DNA of 64,000 bases from Demequina salsinemoris. GTDB taxonomy: Bacteria > Actinomycetota > Actinomycetes > Actinomycetales > Demequinaceae. The stretch's first letter is position 1. The number at the start of each line of letters is the position of its first letter. Below, one piece after another: positions 1 to 8,283 of the stretch. Below the pieces are notes generated by a model. That model was not told the origin of the DNA. It searched no databases and saw only the letters and a program-made list of their open reading frames with translations. The stretch covers positions 62,001-126,000 of the forward strand of contig NZ_BBQZ01000005.1 of NCBI RefSeq assembly GCF_000974805.1, given 5' to 3'. The position numbers were made by a program, and so were the translations under genes.

Positions 1-353
1 TGATGCTGCTCACGGCGGTGCTGCTGATCACCACCACGGTGAGATTGTCGGCGCTCAGTCGCAAACGTGAGACTACGATCATGAAGATGGTCGGATCGTC
101 GAGGACGCTGATCCAGCTGCCGTTCATGCTCGAGGGCGCGGTCGCTGCGACCACTGGCGCCATCCTCGCGACGCTCGCCCTGTGGTTCGGGGTCCAGTAC
201 CTGGTGCAGGACTGGCTGAGCTCGTCCGTCGGCTGGGTCGACTACGTCACCGGCGACGACGTCCTCGCGATCGCCCCGTGGCTCGTCGTCATCGCGTTCG
301 GGCTCGCCGCCTCGGCCTCGCTGATGACGCTCGGAAGGTACACGCGAGCATGA
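1..353 (+). CDS. ftsX: Cell division protein FtsX, C-terminal part (5' end outside window)
   Basis: FtsX is the membrane subunit of the FtsEX ABC complex, which uses ATP hydrolysis to switch on peptidoglycan hydrolases at the septum. Only the last 117 or so residues are present. They show two hydrophobic helices (around residues 36-60 and 88-110 of the fragment) on either side of a short external loop, ending in a basic tail, as in the FtsX C-terminal core. The reading frame is open to the left edge, so the ATG at 3 is an internal Met. The stop overlaps the next ATG (ATGA at 350-353), tying it to an M23 peptidase. The identification rests on topology and on the neighbours M23 and smpB, which usually follow ftsEX in actinobacteria. 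Confidence 0.85.
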   Translation, partial: MLLTAVLLITTTVRLSALSRKRETTIMKMVGSSRTLIQLPFMLEGAVAATTGAILATLALWFGVQYLVQDWLSSSVGWVDYVTGDDVLAIAPWLVVIAFGLAASASLMTLGRYTRA

Positions 354-1756
354 CGACGAGGACCCCACCGCGACGCCTCCTGTCCGTCCTCGCCGCGCTG
401 CTCGCGACGGCGATCGGCGGCGGGCTCCTGGTCGGCAGCGCCGCGGCGTCCGCACCCACGACGGTCGGAGCGTCGTCGTACGACGACGAGATCGCCGACG
501 CCAAGAAGGACCAGGCGACCAACGCGGAGAAGCTCGAGGAGCTCCAGTCCAACCTCGAGGACACCGACGCGGCGATCACCGAGGCCGCCGAGAAGCTCCA
601 GGCGCTCGAGGACAAGCTGCCGAGCCTGCGCAAGGCGCTCACCGCCGCTCAGGAGAAGTACACGGCCGCGCAGGAGGCGTACGACGCCGCCCTCGTCGAG
701 CAGCAGATCGTGGCCGACAAGCTCGCCGCCGCGAAGTCGCAGGAGCAGGCGCTCGGCGACGAGATCAGCGCGGACGAGGACCGCGTCGCGGAGATCAGCG
801 AGGCCCTCGCCGTCATCGCGCGCGACAGCTACTCCGGGTCCGACATCTCGAGCCTCGCCGTGGTGCTGGGCGCATCCTCCTCGGAGGACTTCGTCGACGA
901 CTACGCCGCCCGCGACGCCGCCGCCCGCGTCCAGGCCAACGCGCTCGCCGAGATGGAGGAGATCGCGGCGGTCAACCGCAACCGCGAGGCCCGCCAGGAG
1001 GCCGTGCGCGAGGAGATCCAGAGGCTCAAGCTCGAGGCCGACGAGCTGGTCGTCACGACCGAGGCGGCCAAGCAGACCGCCCAGGAGGCCAAGCAGGCCG
1101 CCGCCGCGGCGAAGTCCGAGGTCGAGGGCGCGGTGGCCGAGCAGGAGTCGATCACCGCCTCGCTCGAGGCGCAGCGCGCGGCCTACCTCAAGCAGCAGAA
1201 GAAGGTCGAGGCCCAGCAGGAGTCGGTGCGCTCCGAGCTGCGGACGCTGCTGACCAAGGCCGCGGCCGAGGAGGCCGCCAAGGCCGCCGCGGCGAAGAAG
1301 AAGGCGAGCTCGAGCTCAAGCTCGAGCGCGACGGTCGGCAGCAGCGGCAGCCCGCTCGCCTTCCCGACCAAGGTTCCGTACATCACGTCGAGCTACGGCA
1401 TGCGTTACCACCCGGTGCTTCACTACACGCGCCTGCACGCGGGCACGGACTTCCGCGCCTACTGCGGTACGCCGATCTATGCGGCGGCGGACGGCGTGGT
1501 GCTGTGGGCCAAGTGGCGCGCGGGCTTCGGCAATCAGGTGATGCTCAACAACGGTACGTACAAGGGACAGACGTTCGCGACCAGCTACAACCACCTCACG
1601 AGCTCGGTGGTGAGCGCCGGGGACGTGGTGCTGCAGGGAGACCTCCTCGGCTACTCGGGCAACACGGGGACGGGAACCGCGTGCCACCTTCACTTCGAGG
1701 TGTACCTCAACGGATCGACGGTGAACCCGATGTCGATCCTGCCGGCGATCCCCTGA
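350..1756 (+). CDS. Secreted M23 (LytM) peptidase with coiled coil, probable FtsEX partner
   Basis: A 468-residue exported protein. Residues 1-32 form a signal peptide. About 45-345 is a long Ala/Glu/Lys-rich coiled coil, followed by a Lys/Ala and Ser-rich linker. The C-terminal LytM domain carries both metal motifs: HxGxD (H363-D367) and HxH (H446-H448). Zinc ligands are therefore intact, so it is probably an active peptidoglycan endopeptidase rather than a degenerate activator like E. coli EnvC. The start is the ATG overlapping the ftsX stop; a longer frame running from 182 lies inside ftsX and is not needed. Coiled coil plus LytM and coupling to ftsX match the EnvC-like architecture, where the coil docks to FtsX. 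The role as FtsEX effector is inferred. Confidence 0.9.
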   Translation: MTTRTPPRRLLSVLAALLATAIGGGLLVGSAAASAPTTVGASSYDDEIADAKKDQATNAEKLEELQSNLEDTDAAITEAAEKLQALEDKLPSLRKALTAAQEKYTAAQEAYDAALVEQQIVADKLAAAKSQEQALGDEISADEDRVAEISEALAVIARDSYSGSDISSLAVVLGASSSEDFVDDYAARDAAARVQANALAEMEEIAAVNRNREARQEAVREEIQRLKLEADELVVTTEAAKQTAQEAKQAAAAAKSEVEGAVAEQESITASLEAQRAAYLKQQKKVEAQQESVRSELRTLLTKAAAEEAAKAAAAKKKASSSSSSSATVGSSGSPLAFPTKVPYITSSYGMRYHPVLHYTRLHAGTDFRAYCGTPIYAAADGVVLWAKWRAGFGNQVMLNNGTYKGQTFATSYNHLTSSVVSAGDVVLQGDLLGYSGNTGTGTACHLHFEVYLNGSTVNPMSILPAIP

Positions 1757-1912
1757 GTCCTCGGGTCCGGCGCCCTCGGGTGACGACGACCGAGCGGTGA
1801 CGCGCGGCGTCAGGGCAGCGGACGCATCGTCCCTTGACGCGGTGGCCTATGCTGGGAGGTCCGTGTCAGCGCGCAGGGGACGCCCGTCCCCGCAGGATCC
1901 AGGAGGTGAGCG

Positions 1913-2380
1913 ATGGCCGACGACGTGAAGGTGATCGCCACCAACCGGGCGGCGCGCCACGACTACTTCATCGACGACACCTTCGAGGCCGGCGTGGCCC
2001 TCATGGGCACCGAGGTGAAGTCGCTGCGCATGGGGCGCGCGACCATCGCCGACGGCTACATCCACGTGGATCGCGGCGAGGTGTGGGCCGAGAACCTGCA
2101 CATCCCCGAGTACGTCCAGGGCACCTGGACCAACCACTCGGTGCGCCGCAAGCGCAAGCTCCTGCTGCACGCGCACGAGATCGACACCCTCATGCACAAG
2201 ACGCGTGAGAAGGGCTACACGATCATCCCGCTGCGCCTGTACTTCAAGGGCTCGCGCGTGAAGCTCGAGATCGGGCTGGCGCGAGGCAAGAAGCTGCACG
2301 ACAAGCGCCAGTCGCTGCGCGAGAAGCAGGACAACCGCGAGGCCGAGCGGGCCATGAGCCTGCGCCGCGCGCGCGACTGA
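1913..2380 (+). CDS. smpB: SsrA-binding protein SmpB
   Basis: A 155-residue protein that binds the tRNA-like end of tmRNA and delivers it to stalled ribosomes for trans-translation. The sequence has the full SmpB beta-barrel, including the conserved GTEVKSLR and NLHIPEY segments, and the basic C-terminal tail with KGSRVKLEIGLARGKK and DKR that becomes helical in the decoding centre. Length is normal for the family. A strong Shine-Dalgarno AGGAGG at 1901-1906 sits 6 nt before the ATG. Its partner RNA gene ssrA lies 16 kb downstream at 18227 and is interrupted at its 3' edge by a genomic island. Confidence 0.97.
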   Translation: MADDVKVIATNRAARHDYFIDDTFEAGVALMGTEVKSLRMGRATIADGYIHVDRGEVWAENLHIPEYVQGTWTNHSVRRKRKLLLHAHEIDTLMHKTREKGYTIIPLRLYFKGSRVKLEIGLARGKKLHDKRQSLREKQDNREAERAMSLRRARD

Positions 2381-2459
2381 GGCGCGCGACGCCGAGCGAG
2401 GGCCACGCCGGGACCGACGGTCCTTGAACCTGTCCCCGAGTGCCGACATCATCGTTGGC

Positions 2460-4325
2460 ATGAGGGGAAGCCTGCGCATCGTCCTGGCCGTTCTGGCCGC
2501 ATCGTTCCTGGTGGCCATGCCGGTGGCGGCCACCGCCGCCCCCGACACGTCCGGCAACCACATCACGCGGTGGGATGCGACCTGGGTGCTTCGCGAGGAC
2601 GGATCGGCTGACGTCACGGTCGAGTTCGACTTCGACTTCGGCGACGACCCAGGGCACGGTCCGTACCTCACATTCCCCATCCTGATGGACTACGGGGACG
2701 GCGAGCACGACCGCGAGTACGCCATGGACGCGATCTCCGTGTCGAGCCCGTCGGGCGCGCCCGCGAACCTGTACACGGAGGAGGAGGACGGGGTCCTCAC
2801 CCTGCGCATCGGCGACGAGGACGTGGACGACGTGTCCGGCGTGCAGACCTACGTGCTCGAGTACACGGTCGAGGGCGTCATGGACGCGACCGTCGCGGAG
2901 CTGGACGGCGCCGACGTCGACACCGACGAGTTCTACTTCAACGTCATCGGCCTGTACTGGGAGATCCCCTTCGCCGACGTGAGCATCGAGATCGACGCGC
3001 CGACGGACGCGCTCGACGCGCTGTGCTGGGCGGGCTCCGCGGACAGCGAGGACGACTGCGACGACATCGAGGTCGATGGCACCGCGGTGACGGTCGGCCA
3101 GGACGTCCTCGACACCTATGAGGGCGTGACCGTGGCGATCGCGTACCCCTCGGGAACCTTCGACACGACGCCGGTCCTGGTGGAGCATCGCACGCTCGCG
3201 AAGGCCTTCGGGCTGAGCTGGGTGACCGGGGCGGCGTGCCTCGTCGTCCTTGTCGGCGGCCTGTGGCTGATCGTCCGCCGGCTGCGCAGGACCGCGTTCG
3301 ACCTGGAGTATGACGAGACCATCCCCGGGCTCGCGCCCTCCCTCGGGGAGGACGCGCCGGTGAGGCGCCGCGATCGCGGGGCGCCGGTCGCGGTGCAGTT
3401 CGAGCCGCCGGCCGGGCTGAGGCCAGGCCAGCTGGGCACCCTGATCGACGAGAAGGCCGACCCCCGCGACGTCACCGCGACGATCGTCGACCTGGCCGTG
3501 CGCGGCTACCTCTCGATCGAGCAGAGCGGCACGCTCGAGGCCGACGGCTCGCTCGGGTCGGACGGGGACTTCGTGCTGCGCAAGGAGCGCAAGGCGGACG
3601 ATGCGCTGCTGAAGTACGAGCGCAAGCTCTTCAAGGCGCTGTTCAAGGGCCGCAAGGAGGTCGCGCTCGAGGAGCTGAAGACCACGTTCTCCGAGGACAT
3701 GACCGAGGTGCAGGAGGCCCTGTACGACGACGTGACCCGCATGGGCTGGTTCAGGGACAACCCGGACGATGTGCGAACCGCCTGGGGCGTGCTGGGCAGC
3801 GTGCTGCTCCTGGCCGGGGCTGGCCTGGCGATCGTGCTTGCGATCTGGGGCTCGTTCGCGGTCCTCCCGGTGCCCTTCGCGATCCTCGGGCTCGTGATGC
3901 TCGCGACCGTGCGCATGACGCCCGCGCGCACGCCAGAGGGGTCACGCGTGCTCGCCCAGGCGCGGGGCTTCGAGCTGTATCTGCGGACGGCCGAGGCGAA
4001 TCAGATCCGCTTCGAGGAGGGGCGCGACATCTTCTCCCGCTACCTCCCGTTCGCGATCGCCTTCGGCCACGCCGAGCGGTGGGCGAGGGTGTTCGAGGAG
4101 CTCGCCGCGCGAGGGACGACGCTCGCGGAGCCCGACTGGTATCACGGCTACGCGTACGGGACCTTCTGGGCGCACTCGGCGGGGCTCGGCTCGCGCCTCG
4201 AGTCGTTCGAGTCGCTCGCGAGCGAGGCGCTGACCGCGGCGACGCCGGGCTCCTCCGGCGACTCCGGATTCGGTGGGGGCTCTGTCGGCGGCGGGGGCGG
4301 CGGGGGAGGGGGCGGCGGCTGGTGA
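2460..4325 (+). CDS. DUF2207 membrane protein with Gly-rich tail
   Basis: A 621-residue protein of the DUF2207 (YciQ-like) family, whose biochemical role is unknown. It has a signal peptide (residues 1-27), an extracytoplasmic beta-rich acidic domain to about 250, a membrane helix around 255-275, a large cytoplasmic part, two more helices around 440-490, and a tail that is almost pure glycine with a final Trp. This layout is typical of the family. I start at the ATG at 2460 because it gives a clean signal peptide; an in-frame TTG at 2424 would add 12 residues that spoil it. A TTGAAC-like -35 at 2424 and CATCAT at 2447 may be its promoter. It appears monocistronic and ends at a convergent terminator. 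Confidence 0.85.
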   Translation: MRGSLRIVLAVLAASFLVAMPVAATAAPDTSGNHITRWDATWVLREDGSADVTVEFDFDFGDDPGHGPYLTFPILMDYGDGEHDREYAMDAISVSSPSGAPANLYTEEEDGVLTLRIGDEDVDDVSGVQTYVLEYTVEGVMDATVAELDGADVDTDEFYFNVIGLYWEIPFADVSIEIDAPTDALDALCWAGSADSEDDCDDIEVDGTAVTVGQDVLDTYEGVTVAIAYPSGTFDTTPVLVEHRTLAKAFGLSWVTGAACLVVLVGGLWLIVRRLRRTAFDLEYDETIPGLAPSLGEDAPVRRRDRGAPVAVQFEPPAGLRPGQLGTLIDEKADPRDVTATIVDLAVRGYLSIEQSGTLEADGSLGSDGDFVLRKERKADDALLKYERKLFKALFKGRKEVALEELKTTFSEDMTEVQEALYDDVTRMGWFRDNPDDVRTAWGVLGSVLLLAGAGLAIVLAIWGSFAVLPVPFAILGLVMLATVRMTPARTPEGSRVLAQARGFELYLRTAEANQIRFEEGRDIFSRYLPFAIAFGHAERWARVFEELAARGTTLAEPDWYHGYAYGTFWAHSAGLGSRLESFESLASEALTAATPGSSGDSGFGGGSVGGGGGGGGGGGW

Positions 4326-4372
4326 GCCGCTGATCAGCCGGTTCAGCGTCCGCGACCTCCTCCATTCGCACG

Positions 4373-4427
4373 CTGGAGGGAACTGAGCGCAAGACCGCGG
4401 CCGCATCCTGCACTCAGTCCCCTCCAG
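4373..4427. terminator. Long hairpin between convergent genes
   Basis: Arms of 15 nt (4373-4387 and 4413-4427) pair with one mismatch around a 25-nt loop. The hairpin lies between the stop of the DUF2207 gene and the stop of the TetR gene, so it can serve both directions. There is no T-tract. Confidence 0.6.
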
Positions 4428-4457
4428 GACGCAGCGGGGCAGGGACGATGCTCGGGT

Positions 4458-5111
4458 TCAGCCGTCGCCGAGCTGCTTGCGGTCCAGTTCGAGGGCCTGG
4501 GTGAGCAGGCGCGCGAAGATGCCGGGCATATCGATCTCGCCCGGGTGGAGGGCGTTGTAGGTCTCGAGTCCTTCCTGGGCGGCGATCAGCGCAATCGCCC
4601 GTTGCTCGGGGCTGAGGGTGTCGCTGGTGCCGCCGTTCGCCTCGCGCGCACGCGTGATCATCTGCGCGAACAAGTCGCGCAGCAGGATGTGCCGCTCGTG
4701 CAGCACCGCGCGCGCGGGGTGCGTCGGAGAGCCCGCCTCTGCGGTGAGGATCGAGAGCAGCTGCACGAGCCCGGGGGAGTCCATGTTGCGGCGGGCGTTC
4801 TCCACCAGCACCCCGGCGAGCTCGTCGACGGGCATGGTCTGCATCGCTCGCATCACCTCGTCCGCGCTCTCGATGCCCTCAGGGATTCCGCGCCGGTCGT
4901 GCCAGTCGATGACGGCGAGCAGCAGCGCTGTCTTGTTGCCGAAGTGATGGATGAGCGTGGAATGGTCGATGCCCGCCTCGCGCGCGATCGATCGCAGCGA
5001 GGCGCCGTAGAAGCCCTTCTCCGCGAAGGCGGCGGCGGCGCGCTCGACGATCGCCTGCTTGGTGAGGCGACCCTTCGCGTAGCCCTGGGTGCGTGAGGAG
5101 GTGTCCTGCAT
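4458..5111 (-). CDS. TetR-family regulator of the sulfatase/GH3 cluster
   Basis: A 217-residue TetR repressor. The helix-turn-helix lies near residues 35-60, with the typical SIAREAGIDHSTLIHHFG segment; the C-terminal part is the ligand-binding helical domain. The start at 5111 begins just before the DNA-binding domain; a longer upstream frame runs through the promoter region and is unlikely. It is divergent from the sulfatase gene, with 137 bp between the starts. A palindrome there (5149-5166) is repeated almost exactly before the GH3 gene at 8243. I infer that this regulator binds both sites and responds to a sugar or a sulfated oligosaccharide. The ligand is unknown. Confidence 0.88.
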   Translation of the reverse strand: MQDTSSRTQGYAKGRLTKQAIVERAAAAFAEKGFYGASLRSIAREAGIDHSTLIHHFGNKTALLLAVIDWHDRRGIPEGIESADEVMRAMQTMPVDELAGVLVENARRNMDSPGLVQLLSILTAEAGSPTHPARAVLHERHILLRDLFAQMITRAREANGGTSDTLSPEQRAIALIAAQEGLETYNALHPGEIDMPGIFARLLTQALELDRKQLGDG

Positions 5112-5148
5112 CGTCGTCTCGTCCACCCTCGCATCGTCCCATAGAAGC

Positions 5149-5166
5149 AATGTCCACCAGTTGGTT
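5149..5166. promoter_or_regulatory. Putative TetR operator, copy 1
   Basis: AATGTCCACCAGTTGGTTGA, an imperfect palindrome (TCCACC / GGTTGA arms, 4-nt centre), lies between the divergent TetR and sulfatase genes. The first ten bases are identical to those of the site at 8243. A likely -10 for the sulfatase, TATCAT, lies at 5177-5182. A wider inverted repeat, CAATGTC (5148-5154) and GACATTG (5187-5193), encloses it. Confidence 0.6.
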
Positions 5167-5248
5167 GAGATTACGATATCATTATCGACATTGCCAGTAG
5201 CAGACGTGGCGAACATCGTCGCGAGGCAGTGAGCTAAGGAGGACAACG

Positions 5249-6838
5249 TTGTCATCATCACTCCCCCCGGAGGGTCCGCAGGACTCCACCCCGCAGTCGA
5301 CCGAGTCAACCGAGCCCGCCGCGCCGGCCCACGAGCAGGCGCACGTCGAGCACGCCGCAGTCGAGCCCAAGCGCACGCGCAAGGGCGGCCGCGGCAGGCG
5401 CATCCTCAAGGGCACCGGCCTGGTCATGGCGATCCCCGGCGTCGCCGCGCTCTCGGGCCTGGGCTACGTCCTCTATGAGGCCCTCACGAACCGGCAGGAC
5501 AACTCTCCTGAGCACGAGGCGTCGAAGGCTGACTACCTCGACTCTCTCGCGGGAACCGCCACCGATGGATCTCCCAATGTGATGATCGTCTACTACGACG
5601 ACATGGGCTACGGGGACCTCGGCTTCATGGGCGACACCCCTATCGAGACGCCGAATCTCGACAGGCTGGCCGAGGACGGCGTCGTGATGACGAACTACCA
5701 CTCGCCCTCGTCGGTGTGCACGCCGTCAAGGGCCGCGATGCTCACGGGTCGCCTTGCTCCCCGTGCCGGAGTCCCGAGCATCCTTCAGGTGAGCGACAGC
5801 CCCATGGGAATGATCGACAAGGTCATGGGCAACTTCCCGCTGACGCAGGCGGAGATCACGATCGCCGACGTGCTCCAGGCCTCGGGCTACGACACCCAGA
5901 TGATCGGCAAGTGGCACCTCGGTGACACCGAGGACTCGCAGCCCACCGACTTCGGCTTCGACCACTTCCTCGGGTCGCTGTACTCGAACGACATGGAGCC
6001 GTTCCAGATCTTCGAGGACGACGAGCTCCTGCTGGAGTCCGTCGACCAGACCGAGCTCGACGCGCTGTACACGGCCACCGCGGTCGACTTCATCGACTCG
6101 TCGGCTGAGTCCGACGACCCGTTCTTCCTGTACTTCGCTCACAACTTCCCACATGAGCCGCTGTTCACAGCGGAGGAGAACCTCGGCCGTTCCGACGCGG
6201 GCCTGTACGGCGACGTGGTCGAGACCCTCGACGACGGCATCGGGCGCATCGTCGACGAGCTCGAGGCGACCGATCAGCTCGACGACACCATCATCATCGT
6301 CACGAGCGACAACGGCCCCTGGTATCAGGGCGACCCCGGCGACCACCGCGGCCGCAAGGGCTCGGTGAGCGAGGGCGGGCAGCTCGTGCCGTTCCTCGTC
6401 CACTGGCCCGCGGGTCTCGAGGGCGGGCGCACCGACGACACGATGGTCATGGGCACCGACCTGTTCCCGACGCTGCTCGACTGGACCGGGATCGAGGAGC
6501 CGACGGACCGCGTGATCGACGGCACGAGCATGGCGCCGCTGCTCGCGGGAGAGGCTGACCAGGTCGGCGAGTATTACTACTACTACGCCGACAAGAAGCT
6601 CCTCGCGGTGAGCGATGGCCGCTTCAAGTACTACACGAAGCAGCCGTACCTCTATGCGATCAGTGGCCTGCCGTTCGCGGCCCCCTCGCAGAAGGGGCCG
6701 TGGCTCTTCGACCTTGAGGCGGACCCGAGCGAGTCCTACGACGTGCTCGCGAAGTACCCCGAGAAGGCCGAGGAGCTCGCCGCGGAGATGGAGCGCCGCA
6801 ACGCCGAGATGGACGAGAATCTGCGCGGCTGGAACTGA
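5249..6838 (+). CDS. Membrane-anchored type I sulfatase
   Basis: A 529-residue sulfatase of the alkaline phosphatase superfamily, which hydrolyses sulfate esters using a formylglycine residue. The activation motif CTPSR is at 157-161, so Cys157 would be oxidised. Metal and substrate residues are visible: D117-D118, K221 and H223 (GKWHLGD), H302, D354-N355 and K370. Residues 1-50 are an Ala/Pro/Glu-rich, then basic, cytoplasmic tail. One helix at 52-76 anchors the enzyme with its catalytic domain outside. The TTG start is chosen for its Shine-Dalgarno (AAGGAGG, 5237-5243). The adjacent radical-SAM maturase supports anaerobic formylglycine formation. GH3 neighbours suggest a sulfated glycan substrate, which is inference. 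Confidence 0.92.
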   Translation: MSSSLPPEGPQDSTPQSTESTEPAAPAHEQAHVEHAAVEPKRTRKGGRGRRILKGTGLVMAIPGVAALSGLGYVLYEALTNRQDNSPEHEASKADYLDSLAGTATDGSPNVMIVYYDDMGYGDLGFMGDTPIETPNLDRLAEDGVVMTNYHSPSSVCTPSRAAMLTGRLAPRAGVPSILQVSDSPMGMIDKVMGNFPLTQAEITIADVLQASGYDTQMIGKWHLGDTEDSQPTDFGFDHFLGSLYSNDMEPFQIFEDDELLLESVDQTELDALYTATAVDFIDSSAESDDPFFLYFAHNFPHEPLFTAEENLGRSDAGLYGDVVETLDDGIGRIVDELEATDQLDDTIIIVTSDNGPWYQGDPGDHRGRKGSVSEGGQLVPFLVHWPAGLEGGRTDDTMVMGTDLFPTLLDWTGIEEPTDRVIDGTSMAPLLAGEADQVGEYYYYYADKKLLAVSDGRFKYYTKQPYLYAISGLPFAAPSQKGPWLFDLEADPSESYDVLAKYPEKAEELAAEMERRNAEMDENLRGWN

Positions 6839-6860
6839 GCGGACGCGCACTGATCCGACT

Positions 6861-6906
6861 TGCACTGGGGAGGTCGCCTCGCGAATGGGGCGACTGTCCC
6901 AGTGCA
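6861..6906 (+). promoter_or_regulatory. Strong hairpin between sulfatase and maturase genes
   Basis: Nine-nt arms TGCACTGGG (6861-6869) and CCCAGTGCA (6898-6906) enclose a second stem, GTCGCC/GGCGAC. There is no T-run, so it may be a terminator for the sulfatase mRNA or a processing or regulatory hairpin. The maturase has its own -10 (TAAAAT, 6924-6929) just after it. Confidence 0.55.
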
Positions 6907-6935
6907 GTTCGGCGCAAACGATCTAAAATATGAGA

Positions 6936-8216
6936 ATGACTTCCGCATCTGTCGATCCCGCGTCACGGCCCGCTGTTGTCGCGGTGCCGGGGCTCGACCC
7001 GGCTGGCCCCGGCGGTCGGCGCAATCTTCCCTTCACTGTGCTCGCCAAGCCCACCGGCGCGGCATGCAACCTCGACTGCACCTACTGCTTCTTCCTGTCC
7101 AAGGAGTTGCTGTACGACTCCGACGGTCAGCGCATGTCCGAGTCTGGGCTCGAGGCGTATCTGTCGAATCTGCTGCGCTCGCAGCCTGACGGCGAGGTGG
7201 AGATCGCGTGGCAGGGAGGGGAGCCGACGATGCGTGGGCTGCCGTTCTTCCGGCGTGCGGTCGAGCTCGCGGAGCAGTTGCGTCGTCCCCGGCAGTCGGT
7301 GCGGCACACGCTTCAGACCAACGGCACGCTTCTGGACGATGCGTGGGGCGAGTTCCTTGCGGAGCACGGCTTCTTGATCGGGCTGAGCGTCGACGGGCCC
7401 GCGCATCTGCACGACACGTATCGCGTCAACAAGGCCGGGCGCGCGACGCATGCGCAGGTGATGCGAGGCCTCTCGGTGCTGCAGCGTCACGGCGTGGACT
7501 TCAACATCCTGTGCACGGTGCACGCCGCCAACCAGGATCACGGGCTCGAGGTCTACCGGTACTTCCGCGACGAGCTCGGCGCGCGCCACATGCAGTTCAT
7601 CCCGATCGTCGAGCGCGTCACGCGCGAGCAGCTGCCGATCGCGGAGCAGGGGTGGAAGGACGGCAGCGGCACCAGGATCCTGTATCGCCAGCAGGGCGAC
7701 GCGGTGACGAGCCGCAGCGTCGACCCCGCGGCCTGGGGCGAGTTCCTGGTGAGCGTCTTCGACGAGTGGGCGGCCCACGATGTGGGCAGCGTCTTCGTCC
7801 AGCACTTCGACGTCATGCTGGGCAATGCGCTGGGGCAGTACTCGATGTGCGTCCACGCTCCCGAGTGCGGGGCGGCGCTCGCGGTGGAGCACACGGGGGA
7901 CGTGTACTCGTGCGACCACTACGTGGAGCCGGGCTATCTGCTGGGGAATGTGGCGCAGAAGTCGATTCAGACGATGCTGCGCTCGCCCGAGCAGCAGCAG
8001 TTCGGCGCGGCGAAGCGCACGAGCCTTCCGACGCAGTGTGTCGAGTGTCCGGTGCGGTGGGCGTGCCATGGCGGGTGTCCCAAGGACCGCTTCGACCACA
8101 CCGCGGACGGCGAGGCAGGGCTCAATCACCTCTGTGCGGGCTACTACCGTGCGTTCTCCCACGCCGAGCCGACCATCCGCCGCATGGCCGAGATCGTCGG
8201 ACCGACGCTGCGGTAG
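6936..8216 (+). CDS. Anaerobic sulfatase-maturating enzyme (radical SAM/SPASM)
   Basis: A 426-residue radical-SAM enzyme that oxidises the active-site Cys or Ser of sulfatases to formylglycine without oxygen. The radical-SAM cluster motif CNLDCTYC is near residue 45, and the GGEPTM segment that contacts SAM follows near 95. The C-terminal SPASM region has Cys residues in CVHAPECGA, YSCDHY, CVECPVRWACHGGCPKDR and LCAG, for the auxiliary clusters. Family length is about 370-430. I start at the ATG at 6936 because TAAAAT ends 6 nt before it, implying a leaderless mRNA; the ATG at 6930 is the alternative. It follows the sulfatase in the same direction and is the obvious activator of Cys157 there. 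Confidence 0.93.
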   Translation: MTSASVDPASRPAVVAVPGLDPAGPGGRRNLPFTVLAKPTGAACNLDCTYCFFLSKELLYDSDGQRMSESGLEAYLSNLLRSQPDGEVEIAWQGGEPTMRGLPFFRRAVELAEQLRRPRQSVRHTLQTNGTLLDDAWGEFLAEHGFLIGLSVDGPAHLHDTYRVNKAGRATHAQVMRGLSVLQRHGVDFNILCTVHAANQDHGLEVYRYFRDELGARHMQFIPIVERVTREQLPIAEQGWKDGSGTRILYRQQGDAVTSRSVDPAAWGEFLVSVFDEWAAHDVGSVFVQHFDVMLGNALGQYSMCVHAPECGAALAVEHTGDVYSCDHYVEPGYLLGNVAQKSIQTMLRSPEQQQFGAAKRTSLPTQCVECPVRWACHGGCPKDRFDHTADGEAGLNHLCAGYYRAFSHAEPTIRRMAEIVGPTLR

Positions 8217-8242
8217 CCGGGGCGCCGCGCGCGATCGCGACG

Positions 8243-8276
8243 AATGTCCACCGCATGGTGGAAGTTGCTGTATTAT
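8243..8276 (+). promoter_or_regulatory. Putative TetR operator copy 2 with -10 of the GH3 gene
   Basis: AATGTCCACCGCATGGTGGA contains a perfect palindrome (TCCACC-GCAT-GGTGGA) and matches the site at 5149. It is followed by TATTAT at 8271-8276, 7 nt before the GH3 ATG. The operator would cover the -35/spacer region, as expected for repression. The transcript would be leaderless. Confidence 0.65.
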
Positions 8277-8283
8277 TCTCAAC

